A stretch of 64,000 nt of DNA from Acidiferrobacteraceae bacterium (GTDB lineage Bacteria > Pseudomonadota > Gammaproteobacteria > Arenicellales > UBA868): contig PBJL01000008.1 in NCBI GenBank assembly GCA_002721105.1, positions 1-64,000 of the forward strand. Direction: 5' to 3'. A program made the position numbers and the translations under genes. The notes below the pieces were generated by a model. The model worked only from the letters and a program-made list of their open reading frames with translations, did not search any database and was not told the origin of the DNA. How positions within the stretch are numbered: the stretch's first letter is position 1; each line of letters begins with the position of its first letter. Shown one piece after another: positions 1 through 8,521 of the stretch.

Positions 1-192
1 TTCCGTAACTACTTTGGTTCAGCCGGTGGCAGTTTTGCTACACTTGGGATTACAGCCTCTGAGGTAGTTATCGTTGAGACCAATTGTTTTGATCAATCTG
101 ACTTATTACTTGGAGACATATGGATTGCTGACGGAGGGAATCTGATGTTCATTACCATAGAGGGCCAGTGGTTCCTACTGATCCGCAACTAA
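1..192 (+). CDS. C-terminal fragment of an unidentified protein
   Basis: An open frame runs in from the left edge of the window and ends at a TAA after 63 residues. The start lies outside the window. The visible tail is mostly hydrophobic and beta-prone and ends in a run rich in Trp, Phe and Leu (residues GQWFLLIRN). I recognise no motif and cannot name a family. The continuous frame at the window edge is the only support for its being real. Confidence 0.4.
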   Translation, partial: FRNYFGSAGGSFATLGITASEVVIVETNCFDQSDLLLGDIWIADGGNLMFITIEGQWFLLIRN

Positions 193-572
193 CCCAACCT
201 CCCCACCAAATCCTCTGCTCTTAAAACACTTTTGGCGCATCCACGCTCGGATCTGCCACAGGTATCAGCTGACACATAATCCTCCTCCTTTAAACTGCTT
301 TAGTACTTCATTCAGCCTCTTAGTGAGCTGTATTGATCTACTGATATTACACCTAACTTCGGGTTAGTTACAGTAGCCGTTAATATTCTGCGGAAAAGGA
401 CTCTGGTTGTGGGCAATCAGTAAAGTTTTGGAGAATGTCGGACACCTTCACAGCGTCGCTACGGAACGACATCAGGGTGCTGGTATGGCTTCCCAGATCA
501 GCCATCAGCGTTGGAAATTGAATTTATTTGGGACACCACCACTTTTTAAAACGCTGTAAGTGTTTGATAAAT
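193..572. other. Non-coding stretch left of the att-like repeat
   Basis: No coding frame with a credible start or recognisable protein is visible on either strand. A small hairpin with a 5-bp stem and TTCGG loop lies at about 352-366, and the text around it is AT-rich. The stretch lies outside the tRNA-bounded segment described below, so it may represent sequence that was next to the tRNA before integration. No further function can be assigned. Confidence 0.4.
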
Positions 573-621
573 TGGCGCGCCCGGAGAGATTCGAACTCCC
601 GACCACCTGGTTTGAAGCCAG
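573..621 (-). repeat. att-like direct repeat: copy of the 3' half of tRNA-Arg
   Basis: This 49-nt block matches the 3' half of the intact tRNA-Arg at 6354-6402 in 48 of 49 positions, in the same orientation, from the CCA end through the anticodon stem. The single difference turns the anticodon UCG into UCA. Beyond the block similarity collapses: the 5' half (to about 647) keeps only five of seven acceptor pairs and has no D-stem, so it is not a working tRNA. A repeat confined to the 3' half of a tRNA is the classic footprint of tyrosine-recombinase integration. It is read here as the distal att copy of a 5.8-kb insert. Confidence 0.75.
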
Positions 622-671
622 ATGTTCTTTCTCCTAATTCTTGGCGCCGTTACTACCTTTTTCAAGAACCA

Positions 672-745
672 CTGTCCCAATGAATTTCTAGTTTACACCT
701 AATTTAATGGCTTTTTTAGGTGTTTTAGATTCTTTATTGGGACAG
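672..745. repeat. Nested inverted repeat just inside the insert boundary
   Basis: A perfect 10-bp outer arm (CTGTCCCAAT at 672-681, its complement at 736-745) encloses a perfect 8-bp inner arm (ACACCTAA at 695-702, complement at 716-723) around a 13-nt loop. The intervening arm sequence is partly complementary, so about 30 bases on each side can pair. There is no T-tract directly after it, so it does not look like a simple terminator. It could be an excision- or recombinase-binding site, or the remains of a small mobile element. Confidence 0.55.
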
Positions 746-751
746 CTTTAG

Positions 752-910
752 AGGAACAACTTTAGAGGTATTACTGCGGTAGAACTTCTTGGCAGTGGGT
801 ATGGTGACCCCGATAAGCGAACAGTAGAGGACGTAATGTCAGACCTTCGTGAGGGATATATCTCCGAGAGCTACGCCCGAGAAAACTACCCCCATGCTTT
901 TAAAGAATAG
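752..910 (+). pseudogene. Remnant of a second hydantoinase B (HyuB) C-terminus
   Basis: The plus-strand frame from 752 to the TAG at 908-910 encodes a peptide with GSGYGDPDKR, then DLREGYIS and ARENY. This is the order of the HyuB C-terminus: the intact HyuB next door has GGGGYGDPLDRDPERV, then a Gly/Ile-Ser stretch and an Ala-Lys-Asp-Phe-Tyr stretch. There is no start codon and the catalytic body is missing, so only the last 50 or so residues of a gene survive. It points toward the intact copy from the opposite strand. A strong Shine-Dalgarno sequence (AGGAGGTGAT) overlaps its stop but is followed by no gene, suggesting a lost downstream partner. Confidence 0.7.
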
Positions 911-956
911 GAGGTGATTTGACCATTCGCTAGAAACGACAGTCAATTTACCGAGT

Positions 957-2720
957 TTAGATAGCTCTTCTCTCTTCTCGCGTCTGTTTGGTTCCTTCTT
1001 GATCTATTTCAAACCCGGAGTCGTTTCTTGTTGCTACAACGCCGTAGAAGTCTTTGGCTTGTTGTGAGCTAACAATGCCATTCTGAATCTCTTTTCGTAC
1101 CCGTTCAGGGTCACGGTCAAGTGGGTCTCCGTATCCACCGCCACCGGCTGAGCGCAAACTGATTACGTCTCCCGTCTTAAATGGCCCCATTCCAGTAGCA
1201 CGCTCAGTTAGGAGTTCTTCTTCGTTAGATCCAGCATGCATTTTGATGCTGTTGATACCTCCGTCGTGACCGCCGTTTAAACCATGCGGTCGTGCTTGAG
1301 TCAGTTCGTTAGCGATCTGGATCTGGCAATCGTCCTCTAGAAAACAATAATCTCGGATTACTCCTAGGCCTCCTCTAAATTTTCCGATGCCATATTCTTC
1401 CGTGCGAAGCTCATATCGTTCCATTCGGAGTGGGTAGCGCGTTTCACAGACCTCAGCCGGTAAGTTTGCGACATCACCATCCATATGAAATATAAGCGCA
1501 TCAGCACCGTCATCTGTAGATAGTGCACCACCACCACCATCGACAGGATCGACAGCGATGAACGGTTCCCCATATTTAGGATCCACGCGCAACATGAAAG
1601 CACCAAAAAGCATGTACTCTCCTGCTGGGCAGCGATCTGGAACCGCGTTGGCTAAGGCCTCGCTAACTAGATCTGTAATTAAAACGCTCGCATACCCATA
1701 CGAATCACAAGGGGCAGGCCACGATGGGTTGGTTAGAAGGTTATCGGAAGCCTTGACATTCAGAGACCGGACATGTCCTTCATTTGATGGCTCCAGTGGC
1801 AAGGTCGCGGATTTAAAGGCCATTTCTGCAGATGATCTCGCTCCTGCTAACGGAATGTTGACGGGACCCCCAGCTGTTTCACTGGTGCCATCAAAATCGA
1901 CAGTAACTTCGTCTTCCTCGATAGTAACCGTAACCTTAATCGTGCGCGGAATGTCTTTGTTTACACCGTCGTGATCTAGGAAAGATTCAGCACTCCATGT
2001 ACCATTTGGCATTGCCGATACGATCTTTCGAACCCGTACTTCGGTCTGATCCATGACTGTTCCCATGGAATCACGCACTGTATCGGCTCCGTATTTTTCA
2101 CATAGCCGGAGATAGCGCTCGACCCCAGTCTTGGCAGTTGCCATCTGTGCCTTAAGATCTCCACGGACTAAGTTAGGGAAGCGATTATTTGAGTTGATGT
2201 AATCCATCAAGGAGTCGTTTTGCACTCCATCGTCAAACAGCTTAAGGTGTGGAAAGGTCATACCTTCCTGAATCACGTCGGTCGAATTGGGACACCAACC
2301 GCCTGGAACTATGCCCCCAATATCTGCCCAGTGGCCCGTGACCGCAGAAAAACCTTGCAGTGATCCATCGAAGATTATCGGGATGTAGATACTGGTATCA
2401 GATATGTGTGTGCCAGTGGTGAAAGGATCATTGGCGATAATGATGTCTCCGGGATTAAAACCGTTGATTCCAAATTTTTTCAAGCCGTTCCGTACGGTGA
2501 CCTGGAGACAGGAGGAGAAAACTGGCATCGACGTTCCTTGCGCCAGCATTTCACCTTCAGTATTCAAGATAGCTACACCGAAGTCTTGAATCTCGTAGAG
2601 TAGCGGACTATATGCCGTTCGCACCATGGTCAACCGCATTTCTTCAGCAGCAGCAACGAGCGTGCTTCTCACAACCTGGGTTGTAATAGGATCCAGTTCA
2701 TTGGTTTTTTTAGAGCTCAT
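957..2720 (-). CDS. hyuB: Hydantoinase/oxoprolinase subunit B (HyuB)
   Basis: HyuB family protein of about 587 residues, the usual length. These proteins pair with HyuA to open five-membered cyclic amides (5-oxoproline, hydantoins, N-methylhydantoin) at the cost of ATP in the cytoplasm. The N-terminal block LDPITTQVVRS, the central NDPFTTGTHISD metal/substrate loop and the C-terminal GGGGYGDPLDRDPERV signature are all present. hyuA ends in a TGA that overlaps this start region. The ATG at 2720, six bases after AGGTGA, is preferred over a GTG at 2729. Translational coupling to hyuA and the FAD oxidase gene upstream suggest one amide-catabolism unit. The exact substrate cannot be read from the sequence. 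Confidence 0.93.
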   Translation of the reverse strand: MSSKKTNELDPITTQVVRSTLVAAAEEMRLTMVRTAYSPLLYEIQDFGVAILNTEGEMLAQGTSMPVFSSCLQVTVRNGLKKFGINGFNPGDIIIANDPFTTGTHISDTSIYIPIIFDGSLQGFSAVTGHWADIGGIVPGGWCPNSTDVIQEGMTFPHLKLFDDGVQNDSLMDYINSNNRFPNLVRGDLKAQMATAKTGVERYLRLCEKYGADTVRDSMGTVMDQTEVRVRKIVSAMPNGTWSAESFLDHDGVNKDIPRTIKVTVTIEEDEVTVDFDGTSETAGGPVNIPLAGARSSAEMAFKSATLPLEPSNEGHVRSLNVKASDNLLTNPSWPAPCDSYGYASVLITDLVSEALANAVPDRCPAGEYMLFGAFMLRVDPKYGEPFIAVDPVDGGGGALSTDDGADALIFHMDGDVANLPAEVCETRYPLRMERYELRTEEYGIGKFRGGLGVIRDYCFLEDDCQIQIANELTQARPHGLNGGHDGGINSIKMHAGSNEEELLTERATGMGPFKTGDVISLRSAGGGGYGDPLDRDPERVRKEIQNGIVSSQQAKDFYGVVATRNDSGFEIDQEGTKQTREERRAI

Positions 2721-2725
2721 GTTGT

Positions 2726-4786
2726 TCACCTGTCTGATTCGCGTGTGATATGTAAGTTACCGTATTCATCAACCCTCAATTGTTGATGGGGTTGTACAAC
2801 AACAGTGGAATTCCACTCTTCTATGATTGCAGGTCCAGCTATTAGCTCGCCTGAGCGGAGCAGTGTCCTGTCATAAAAAGGACATTCTACATAATCAGAT
2901 GCAGATTCAAAGTAGGTCATTCGCTGGCCTAATAATGCATTGTTCTCACCCTTAGTCCATTCTTCAATATTTGGAATAGGCGGTGATTGTGCAGGTACTG
3001 TCGCAGCAACGCGGGCAGTGACAAGCTCCGTTGGCATACCAACGGAAGAATGCCCATACATCCTTTCGTGCGCCCCGTCGAATGCGCTATTTAGTGCATC
3101 GAATCCGTCTCGTAATTGTTCTCGACTCGGAATAGGCACTGTTACAGTGTGTTCTTGGTTCTCATATCGCATGTCTGCACTTTGGGAAATAATCGCGTTT
3201 TTCGTTTGAACTCCAGCTTCACTCAGCTTTTCAAGGCATTCCTTCGCTAGCGTGTCATACATATCGAAAAATTTTTCAGGAGTCAGGTTAGTGAGACCAT
3301 AGACTGAAGTTCGTACCGTGTCTTCACGATAGTCCGCATTTAGAATTCCCCATGCCGAAAAAACTGCTGGGTTCTGTGGGATAACTGCTCCTCGAAGCTC
3401 AAGCTCCTCTAGTAATGCTGCTGCAAAAAGCCCGCCTCCACCACCGTAAGATAGCAGGGTTAAATCTCTTGGGTCATGTCCTCGCTCTAATGTGATGACT
3501 CGAATCGCGTTGATCATATTGATGTCTGCAAGATGAGTAATGCCATAGGCTGCTTTTTCAAGACTTAATCCTAATGGACCGCAAATTTTCTCCTCGATAG
3601 CTTTTCGAGCAGCACCAACATCCATCTTCATCCGATTCCCCCAGAAGTTGTCAGGATTGATCCGACCTAATACCAGATGCGCATCAGTAACTGTTGGTTC
3701 TGTTCCACCGCGACCAAAGCATACGGGACCCGGGTCAGCTTCGGCACTCATCGGGCCTACGTAGAAACCACCGGCGTCATCTACCCACGCAATACTTCCA
3801 CCCCCAGCTCCGACTGATTCAATATCAATAGTTGGTTGGAGGACGGGTCTTCGGTTTACGATGGTTTGCGATTTCTCGACTGGATCTCCATCAAGGATTA
3901 GTGACACATCAAAGCTAGTACCACCAACATCAGAAGCGATTAAATTGGGAATCCCAAGTTGCCGAGCTAGGGTTACAGCGCCAATAACACCGCCAGCTGG
4001 TCCCGATTCCAATGTTCGAATGGGCAATCGCTCAGCCTCTTGTCGAGATAGCATACCGCCAGTTGACTGCATGACAGTAAAGTTTCCATTAAATCCTTTC
4101 CCAGTGAGTTTAGCGTCAAGTTCTGCCAGGTAAGACGACATTCTAGGTTTGACATAGGTGTTCAGTACCACTGTACTGGTTCGTTCGAACTCGCGAAATT
4201 CTCGAGTTACATCTGAGGAGATAGATACGGAAACATTAGGTAATTCATCGTTAATAATTTGTTGTAACTGAATTTCATGAGCTGGATTTGCGAATGAATT
4301 CACCAAACAAACTGCTATCCCATCAATCTCTAAATCCTTCATTTTTCGAACTTGATCTCTCGACATAGTTTCGTCAAGTGCTGTAACGATTTCTCCGTTT
4401 GCTGCCATTCTCTCTGGTACCTCAAATCGGAGATATCTCTCGACCAAAGGCGTCTGTGGTTTATATTGAAGGTTAAAAACCTCTGGCCGAGCACCACGAC
4501 CTAGTTGCAAAACATCGCGGAAACCGGCCGTAGTAATGACGGCAATCCGTGCTCCTTTTTCTTGTAAGATAGTATTAATTACTGTTGTCGAACCATGAAT
4601 GATCATACCGAGCTCTTGTAGGTCAACATCAAGCTCCTCGATTCCAATCATGATGCGGGAGGGCAGTTCGGAAGCGATAGAAGGTTGTTTCTCAATTTCG
4701 AGAGTTCCTAACTCGCTGTCAAAGTAAACAAAATCGATGAATGTGCCTCCGACATCGATTGCGAGCCGAGATTTGTTTTGTGTCAC
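2726..4786 (-). CDS. hyuA: Hydantoinase/oxoprolinase subunit A (HyuA)
   Basis: ATP-dependent subunit of the hydantoinase/oxoprolinase pair, 686 residues, full length. The N-terminal actin-like nucleotide fold is visible as AIDVGGTFIDFVYFD near residue 9. The second phosphate loop appears as ASDVGGTSFDVSLI, and the late glycine-rich segment SYGGGGGLFAA fits the family. It starts with GTG and its stop overlaps the beginning of hyuB, so the two are co-translated. The family includes 5-oxoprolinases, N-methylhydantoinases and acetone-carboxylase-like subunits. Because a glycine/sarcosine-oxidase-like gene lies upstream on the same strand, an N-methylhydantoin-to-sarcosine route is attractive but is only inference. 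Confidence 0.93.
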   Translation of the reverse strand: MTQNKSRLAIDVGGTFIDFVYFDSELGTLEIEKQPSIASELPSRIMIGIEELDVDLQELGMIIHGSTTVINTILQEKGARIAVITTAGFRDVLQLGRGARPEVFNLQYKPQTPLVERYLRFEVPERMAANGEIVTALDETMSRDQVRKMKDLEIDGIAVCLVNSFANPAHEIQLQQIINDELPNVSVSISSDVTREFREFERTSTVVLNTYVKPRMSSYLAELDAKLTGKGFNGNFTVMQSTGGMLSRQEAERLPIRTLESGPAGGVIGAVTLARQLGIPNLIASDVGGTSFDVSLILDGDPVEKSQTIVNRRPVLQPTIDIESVGAGGGSIAWVDDAGGFYVGPMSAEADPGPVCFGRGGTEPTVTDAHLVLGRINPDNFWGNRMKMDVGAARKAIEEKICGPLGLSLEKAAYGITHLADINMINAIRVITLERGHDPRDLTLLSYGGGGGLFAAALLEELELRGAVIPQNPAVFSAWGILNADYREDTVRTSVYGLTNLTPEKFFDMYDTLAKECLEKLSEAGVQTKNAIISQSADMRYENQEHTVTVPIPSREQLRDGFDALNSAFDGAHERMYGHSSVGMPTELVTARVAATVPAQSPPIPNIEEWTKGENNALLGQRMTYFESASDYVECPFYDRTLLRSGELIAGPAIIEEWNSTVVVQPHQQLRVDEYGNLHITRESDR

Positions 4787-4974
4787 GAGCAGTTTTCTAG
4801 GAAAATACTAGGATTTTCCCCTCCGAAATTAAGTAATATCAATCGTAAACATAGCATAGAATGCAAAATGTTGCGGTGAAAACCTATTTTTATACGTATA
4901 TTTTGGTATTCCACATCGGACCGGTGTCAATAATGTATTACCGATGGTTTAGTTCCAGCTCCACACAATTATGA

Positions 4975-6279
4975 TTAGCCGAGGACCGAAAAACTACTTT
5001 CTGGATTAATGTTACGTAATCTCGACATTGTTCGAGTACTTAGGCCGTAGTTAATATTCTCTAGATGAAATTGAAGTGGGTTCTGATCGTGATTGTTTCC
5101 AGCTTCACAATACTCGATAAGTTGGGCCATCAATTTTCCTGCAACAGGACCATTCTTATATTGGTTCCCGCTGGTTCCACAGGCCATATAAAAGCCTGGT
5201 AAGTACGATCGATCATATATCGGCATCCAATCGTCGGATACATCATAAAGAGAAACTACACCCCTAAGGGGTGAGGAGACTGGCAGATCGGGGTATCGCT
5301 GTGCTTGCCTGTATACTTGTGTCTCCCATTGTTCGGTAAAATTGTCGTCCCAATCGTCTGGGTCTACAAAAATCCTTTCATCACATTCTGGGTCTTCGCT
5401 CCCGACAAGAATATGATTACCCAGTTCAGGGCGACTATAACAACCGATATCACTGTCTGAAATGACAAACGCATTGTTCTCGTAATCAAAGTTATCAGGT
5501 GAGGGAACGTGTGCAACTTCTACTTTCAGAGCGCGAGTAGAAATATTCATATCTAGCTCAGCCCCTATCATCGCGTTTATTTTCATAGAATGTGGGCCAG
5601 CAACATTTACAACTACTTTTGATGATATTACCTCCCCAGTGGACAAGGTGACGCCAGCAGCTTGACCGTTTATCTTAACTATATCGACGACAGTTTCGTT
5701 AAATCGATAGTCAGCTCCTTTGCTTTCTGCTGCGCGCTGAACATTTTGTGCAGATAGTTGCGGATCGTTGATATATCCTGCTGTAGGGAAATAAATTGCT
5801 CCGTATATTTCTGTTGAATTTGATTCCCCGAAGGTTGGGTCTTTCATTGACTTAGCGGGACTGAAACTCGCTGTTCGAACGATCGGCATCCTTTCTTTAA
5901 TTTTTGTAGAGCTCCATCTTTCATAAGGAATAGCCAATTGATCTGCATGCTCAAGAATCGGTTGGAGAAAATTATTTTGTGGTGTTTGATAAACCATACA
6001 ACCGCACTCCACAAAGCGCGCGAGCTCCGAGTCATTTCCGATCTCTAAATATTGTTTCCAGTTTTTCCAATAATGGTATCCCTCGAAAGCCAAAGCAGTC
6101 CCATCCAAAGTAGAATAATGGACTCGTATGACCGCGCATGAGGCTCCTGTCGAACCATAACCAGCTGCCGGTAACTTATCGAGGTTTAAAGTTTTCCAGC
6201 CTAGCTTTGCAAGCTCAAAACTAACTGATGTTCCGATTATCCCGGCGCCAATCACGATCGCATCATATGATTTGGTCAT
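4975..6279 (-). CDS. FAD-dependent amine/amino-acid oxidoreductase (DAO family)
   Basis: A 434-residue member of the D-amino-acid/sarcosine oxidase superfamily. The FAD-binding Rossmann motif GAGIIGTS sits at residues 12-19, with an acidic residue closing the second strand (NLDK). The late segment with GNQYKNGPVAGKLMAQ is the usual second flavin-contact region near the C-terminus. Such enzymes oxidise secondary or primary amino acids (sarcosine, dimethylglycine, glycine, D-amino acids). It lies upstream of hyuA on the same strand with a 188-bp gap, which may hold a separate promoter. It could use the product of the hydantoinase; the true substrate is unknown. Confidence 0.85.
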   Translation of the reverse strand: MTKSYDAIVIGAGIIGTSVSFELAKLGWKTLNLDKLPAAGYGSTGASCAVIRVHYSTLDGTALAFEGYHYWKNWKQYLEIGNDSELARFVECGCMVYQTPQNNFLQPILEHADQLAIPYERWSSTKIKERMPIVRTASFSPAKSMKDPTFGESNSTEIYGAIYFPTAGYINDPQLSAQNVQRAAESKGADYRFNETVVDIVKINGQAAGVTLSTGEVISSKVVVNVAGPHSMKINAMIGAELDMNISTRALKVEVAHVPSPDNFDYENNAFVISDSDIGCYSRPELGNHILVGSEDPECDERIFVDPDDWDDNFTEQWETQVYRQAQRYPDLPVSSPLRGVVSLYDVSDDWMPIYDRSYLPGFYMACGTSGNQYKNGPVAGKLMAQLIEYCEAGNNHDQNPLQFHLENINYGLSTRTMSRLRNINPESSFSVLG

Positions 6280-6353
6280 ATTGTTTTTAACAAAAAGAGT
6301 TGGTTAAATGACGTTAGATCAATGTAACTATAACCGAATTCAGGCAGTATATC

Positions 6354-6402
6354 TGGCGCGCCCGGAGAGATTCGAACTCCCGACCACCTGGTTCGAAGCC
6401 AG
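6354..6402 (-). repeat. att-like direct repeat, tRNA-proximal copy
   Basis: This is the 3' half of the intact tRNA-Arg and matches 573-621 in 48 of 49 positions, same orientation. In tRNA-targeted integration the element lies downstream of the tRNA 3' end, which here means toward lower coordinates. The hyuA/hyuB/oxidase block occupies exactly that space. The two copies are 5.78 kb apart. No integrase gene survives between them. Confidence 0.75.
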
Positions 6403-6430
6403 GTACTCTATCCAGCTGAGCTACGGGCGC
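6354..6430 (-). tRNA. tRNA-Arg (anticodon UCG), CCA encoded
   Basis: Read on the minus strand the 77 nt fold as a cloverleaf. The 7-bp acceptor GCGCCCG pairs with CGGGCGC, and the anticodon arm is CCTGG-CTTCGAA-CCAGG with anticodon TCG. The T arm contains GTTCGAAT, and a G discriminator is followed by an encoded CCA. It decodes CGA. Its 3' half is duplicated at 573-621, marking it as an integration target. A plus-strand open frame across this locus is only the translated complement of the tRNA. Confidence 0.95.
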
Positions 6431-6545
6431 TTATGGTTTTTTTACAGATCATCTAAATATAGTTTTACCTGTAATTTCTATTCTACCTCGTTTCTATTGG
6501 AGATTATTAGCAACAGGAATTGAGCTATAGGACTTCCGCTCGCTG

Positions 6546-7469
6546 TTAGGATTGGTCCCCTGACCATAGATCAGTCGAAAGATAGCGCTCTCCAGTGTCA
6601 GGCAGAATTGTTAGGAGCACTTTATCCTTCATTACTGGGCGTTGAGCCAACTTTATTGTTCCTGCAAGAGCTGCTCCGGAGGAGATTCCCGCAAAAATAC
6701 CTTCTTTTTCTGCCAGAAATCTCGTGCCATCATAGGCTTCTTGGGTGGTTATCGGTATTATGAGGTCATATATTGATGTGTCTAAGATTTCAGGAATAAA
6801 GCCAGGCGCGGTTCCCATAATTTTGTGTGAGCGAGCAATTCCCTCAGACAAAATTGGTGAATCCGCAGGCTCCGTTGCGATCATTTGTAGTTTCGGATTT
6901 TTTTCTTTAAGAAATTTACCAATTCCAGAAATTGAGCCTCCCGTGCCCGTTGTACAGATCACTGCGTCTAGTCGATCACTAAAGTCATCCCATATTTCAT
7001 CGGCAGTTGCTTGGTGCGAGTCTGTGTTTGAAGGATTGAAATGCTGTCCGACAAAAAAATAACCTTTTTCCTTTTGTAATTTCTTAGCTTCATCTATTGC
7101 TCCGACTGTGCCTTTTTCGGCTGGTGTAAGGATGACTTCAGCACCAAAGGCACGAAGAATTTTCTTTCGCTCTTCGCTCATGTTCTCTGCCATCACAAAT
7201 ATTGCCCTGTATCCTTTTACGGCAGCAACCATTGCTAGACCTATTCCAGTATTACCGGATGTGGGTTCTATAATCGTGTCGCCGGGGTTGAGTGAACCTC
7301 GTTTCTCTGCGTCCTCAATCATACGAAGCGCTGGCCTATCCTTTACCGATCCTGCAGGATTAAAACTTTCCAGCTTAACAAAAATTTCGGACGCCAATAT
7401 ATTTTTTATACGATTTAATCTTACGATTGGGGTTTTTCCAATCGTTTCTAGAATATTTTTATATATCAT
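6546..7469 (-). CDS. cysK: Cysteine synthase (O-acetylserine sulfhydrylase)
   Basis: A 307-residue PLP fold-type-II enzyme that converts O-acetylserine and sulfide to cysteine. The Schiff-base lysine is K43 in PAGSVKDR. The substrate loop TSGNTG is at 70-75, and the phosphate-binding loop GTGGSIS at about 175-181. Length and motifs match CysK rather than cystathionine beta-synthase, since no CBS domains follow. The serine acetyltransferase partner gene is also in this window but 45 kb away. The crotonase gene upstream on the same strand is separated by only 18 bp, so the two may share a transcript although their functions are unrelated. Confidence 0.93.
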   Translation of the reverse strand: MIYKNILETIGKTPIVRLNRIKNILASEIFVKLESFNPAGSVKDRPALRMIEDAEKRGSLNPGDTIIEPTSGNTGIGLAMVAAVKGYRAIFVMAENMSEERKKILRAFGAEVILTPAEKGTVGAIDEAKKLQKEKGYFFVGQHFNPSNTDSHQATADEIWDDFSDRLDAVICTTGTGGSISGIGKFLKEKNPKLQMIATEPADSPILSEGIARSHKIMGTAPGFIPEILDTSIYDLIIPITTQEAYDGTRFLAEKEGIFAGISSGAALAGTIKLAQRPVMKDKVLLTILPDTGERYLSTDLWSGDQS

Positions 7470-7487
7470 TGGTTATCTATGAATTTC

Positions 7488-8270
7488 TTATTGCCCCTTA
7501 AAGACAGGCGCTCTTTTTTGGATAAAGGCTTGACGGCCTTCTTGGTAATCCTCACTATTGAAGCATGCATCAACTAGGCTGTTCATTAAAGGGATGTTTT
7601 GATCTGCAGGATTTTTGGTTACTTCCTGGAGTATCTTTTTTATTGCAGTTAGTGTTAATGGTGCATTCTTGACTATGTCGCAAGCATACTCCATGACATA
7701 AGATACAATTTCTTCTCTAGAACTAAGGCGATTTACCAACCTCATTTGCAACGCTTCGTCGGCTCCAAATTGTCGACCAGTACAAAGAATTTCGTGGGCA
7801 AAAGCGGGCCCAACGACCTCGGTAAGTAGTTTTACCTCTTCCCAATGATAGGCAAGTCCTAATTTTGCTGCTGGTATGGCAAAACGACTAGTTTCATCTG
7901 CTATTCTGATGTCACAATGAAGTGCAAGACTCATACCTCCTCCAATGCAGTAGCCTTGTATCATCGCGATAGTCGGTTTATTCACATTATCTAGAGCGGT
8001 TAAGCCGTTAATCATGGTTTGGTTATATTCAGCAGTTCTGGTTCTCGAAGATCGATTAGAATGAAATTCAGAAATGTCAGCACCGGCGCAGAACGCTTCA
8101 TCTCCGGCACCCCTAATTATGATTGCGAGTATTTCGTCATCTCTCGAAAATTTCGTTGCAATTTTGCCTATAGTGCGCCACATTTCTAGAGTAATAGCGT
8201 TTCTCTTTTTGGGTTGATTGAAGATTATCTGAGCAATGTTGCCCATTCTTTCTACGATAATGTTATCCAT
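7488..8270 (-). CDS. Enoyl-CoA hydratase/isomerase family protein
   Basis: Crotonase-fold protein. The oxyanion-hole segments are AFCAGADISEF and GYCIGGGMSLAL. The usual first catalytic Glu (a PE motif before the LG segment) is Ala here in IPAAKLGLAYHWEEV. A common proteobacterial crotonase subgroup has this same replacement, so activity is not excluded, but the reaction is uncertain. The C-terminal AFIQKRAPVFKG is typical of the family. The ATG at 8270 gives the conventional N-terminus (MDNIIVERMG). A TTG at 8303 would add 11 residues. Just downstream lies cysK. Confidence 0.85.
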   Translation of the reverse strand: MDNIIVERMGNIAQIIFNQPKKRNAITLEMWRTIGKIATKFSRDDEILAIIIRGAGDEAFCAGADISEFHSNRSSRTRTAEYNQTMINGLTALDNVNKPTIAMIQGYCIGGGMSLALHCDIRIADETSRFAIPAAKLGLAYHWEEVKLLTEVVGPAFAHEILCTGRQFGADEALQMRLVNRLSSREEIVSYVMEYACDIVKNAPLTLTAIKKILQEVTKNPADQNIPLMNSLVDACFNSEDYQEGRQAFIQKRAPVFKGQ

Positions 8271-8521
8271 ACTTTTCGATGTTCCTAAGTGAGGGTCACT
8301 CAACCATTCGCAGTATATAAGAATCCATGATTAATCCCTAGAAAAAGGTTGATCGATATTTAATACTTAACATATAAACTTGCTTCATGACTTACTTGAC
8401 AAAAAAATCTGTGTGCGGATTCTCATAGGTTAAAAAAACATGTAGCGATAAGGGGGGGTTATTAAGGAGCTTTTCTCTCTATCTAAGCAGTAAAACTCAC
8501 TATTTGAAAAAAATGAATAGA

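Noticed and set aside
573..647. Possible selenocysteine tRNA because the anticodon reads UCA
   Set aside because: No long variable arm or extended acceptor, no D-stem, and no other selenium genes in the window. It is a tRNA-Arg 3'-half copy with one base change.
6308..6523. 71-residue plus-strand frame over the tRNA-Arg
   Set aside because: It is the translated complement of the tRNA (RPERFELPTTWFEA is the well-known spurious peptide).
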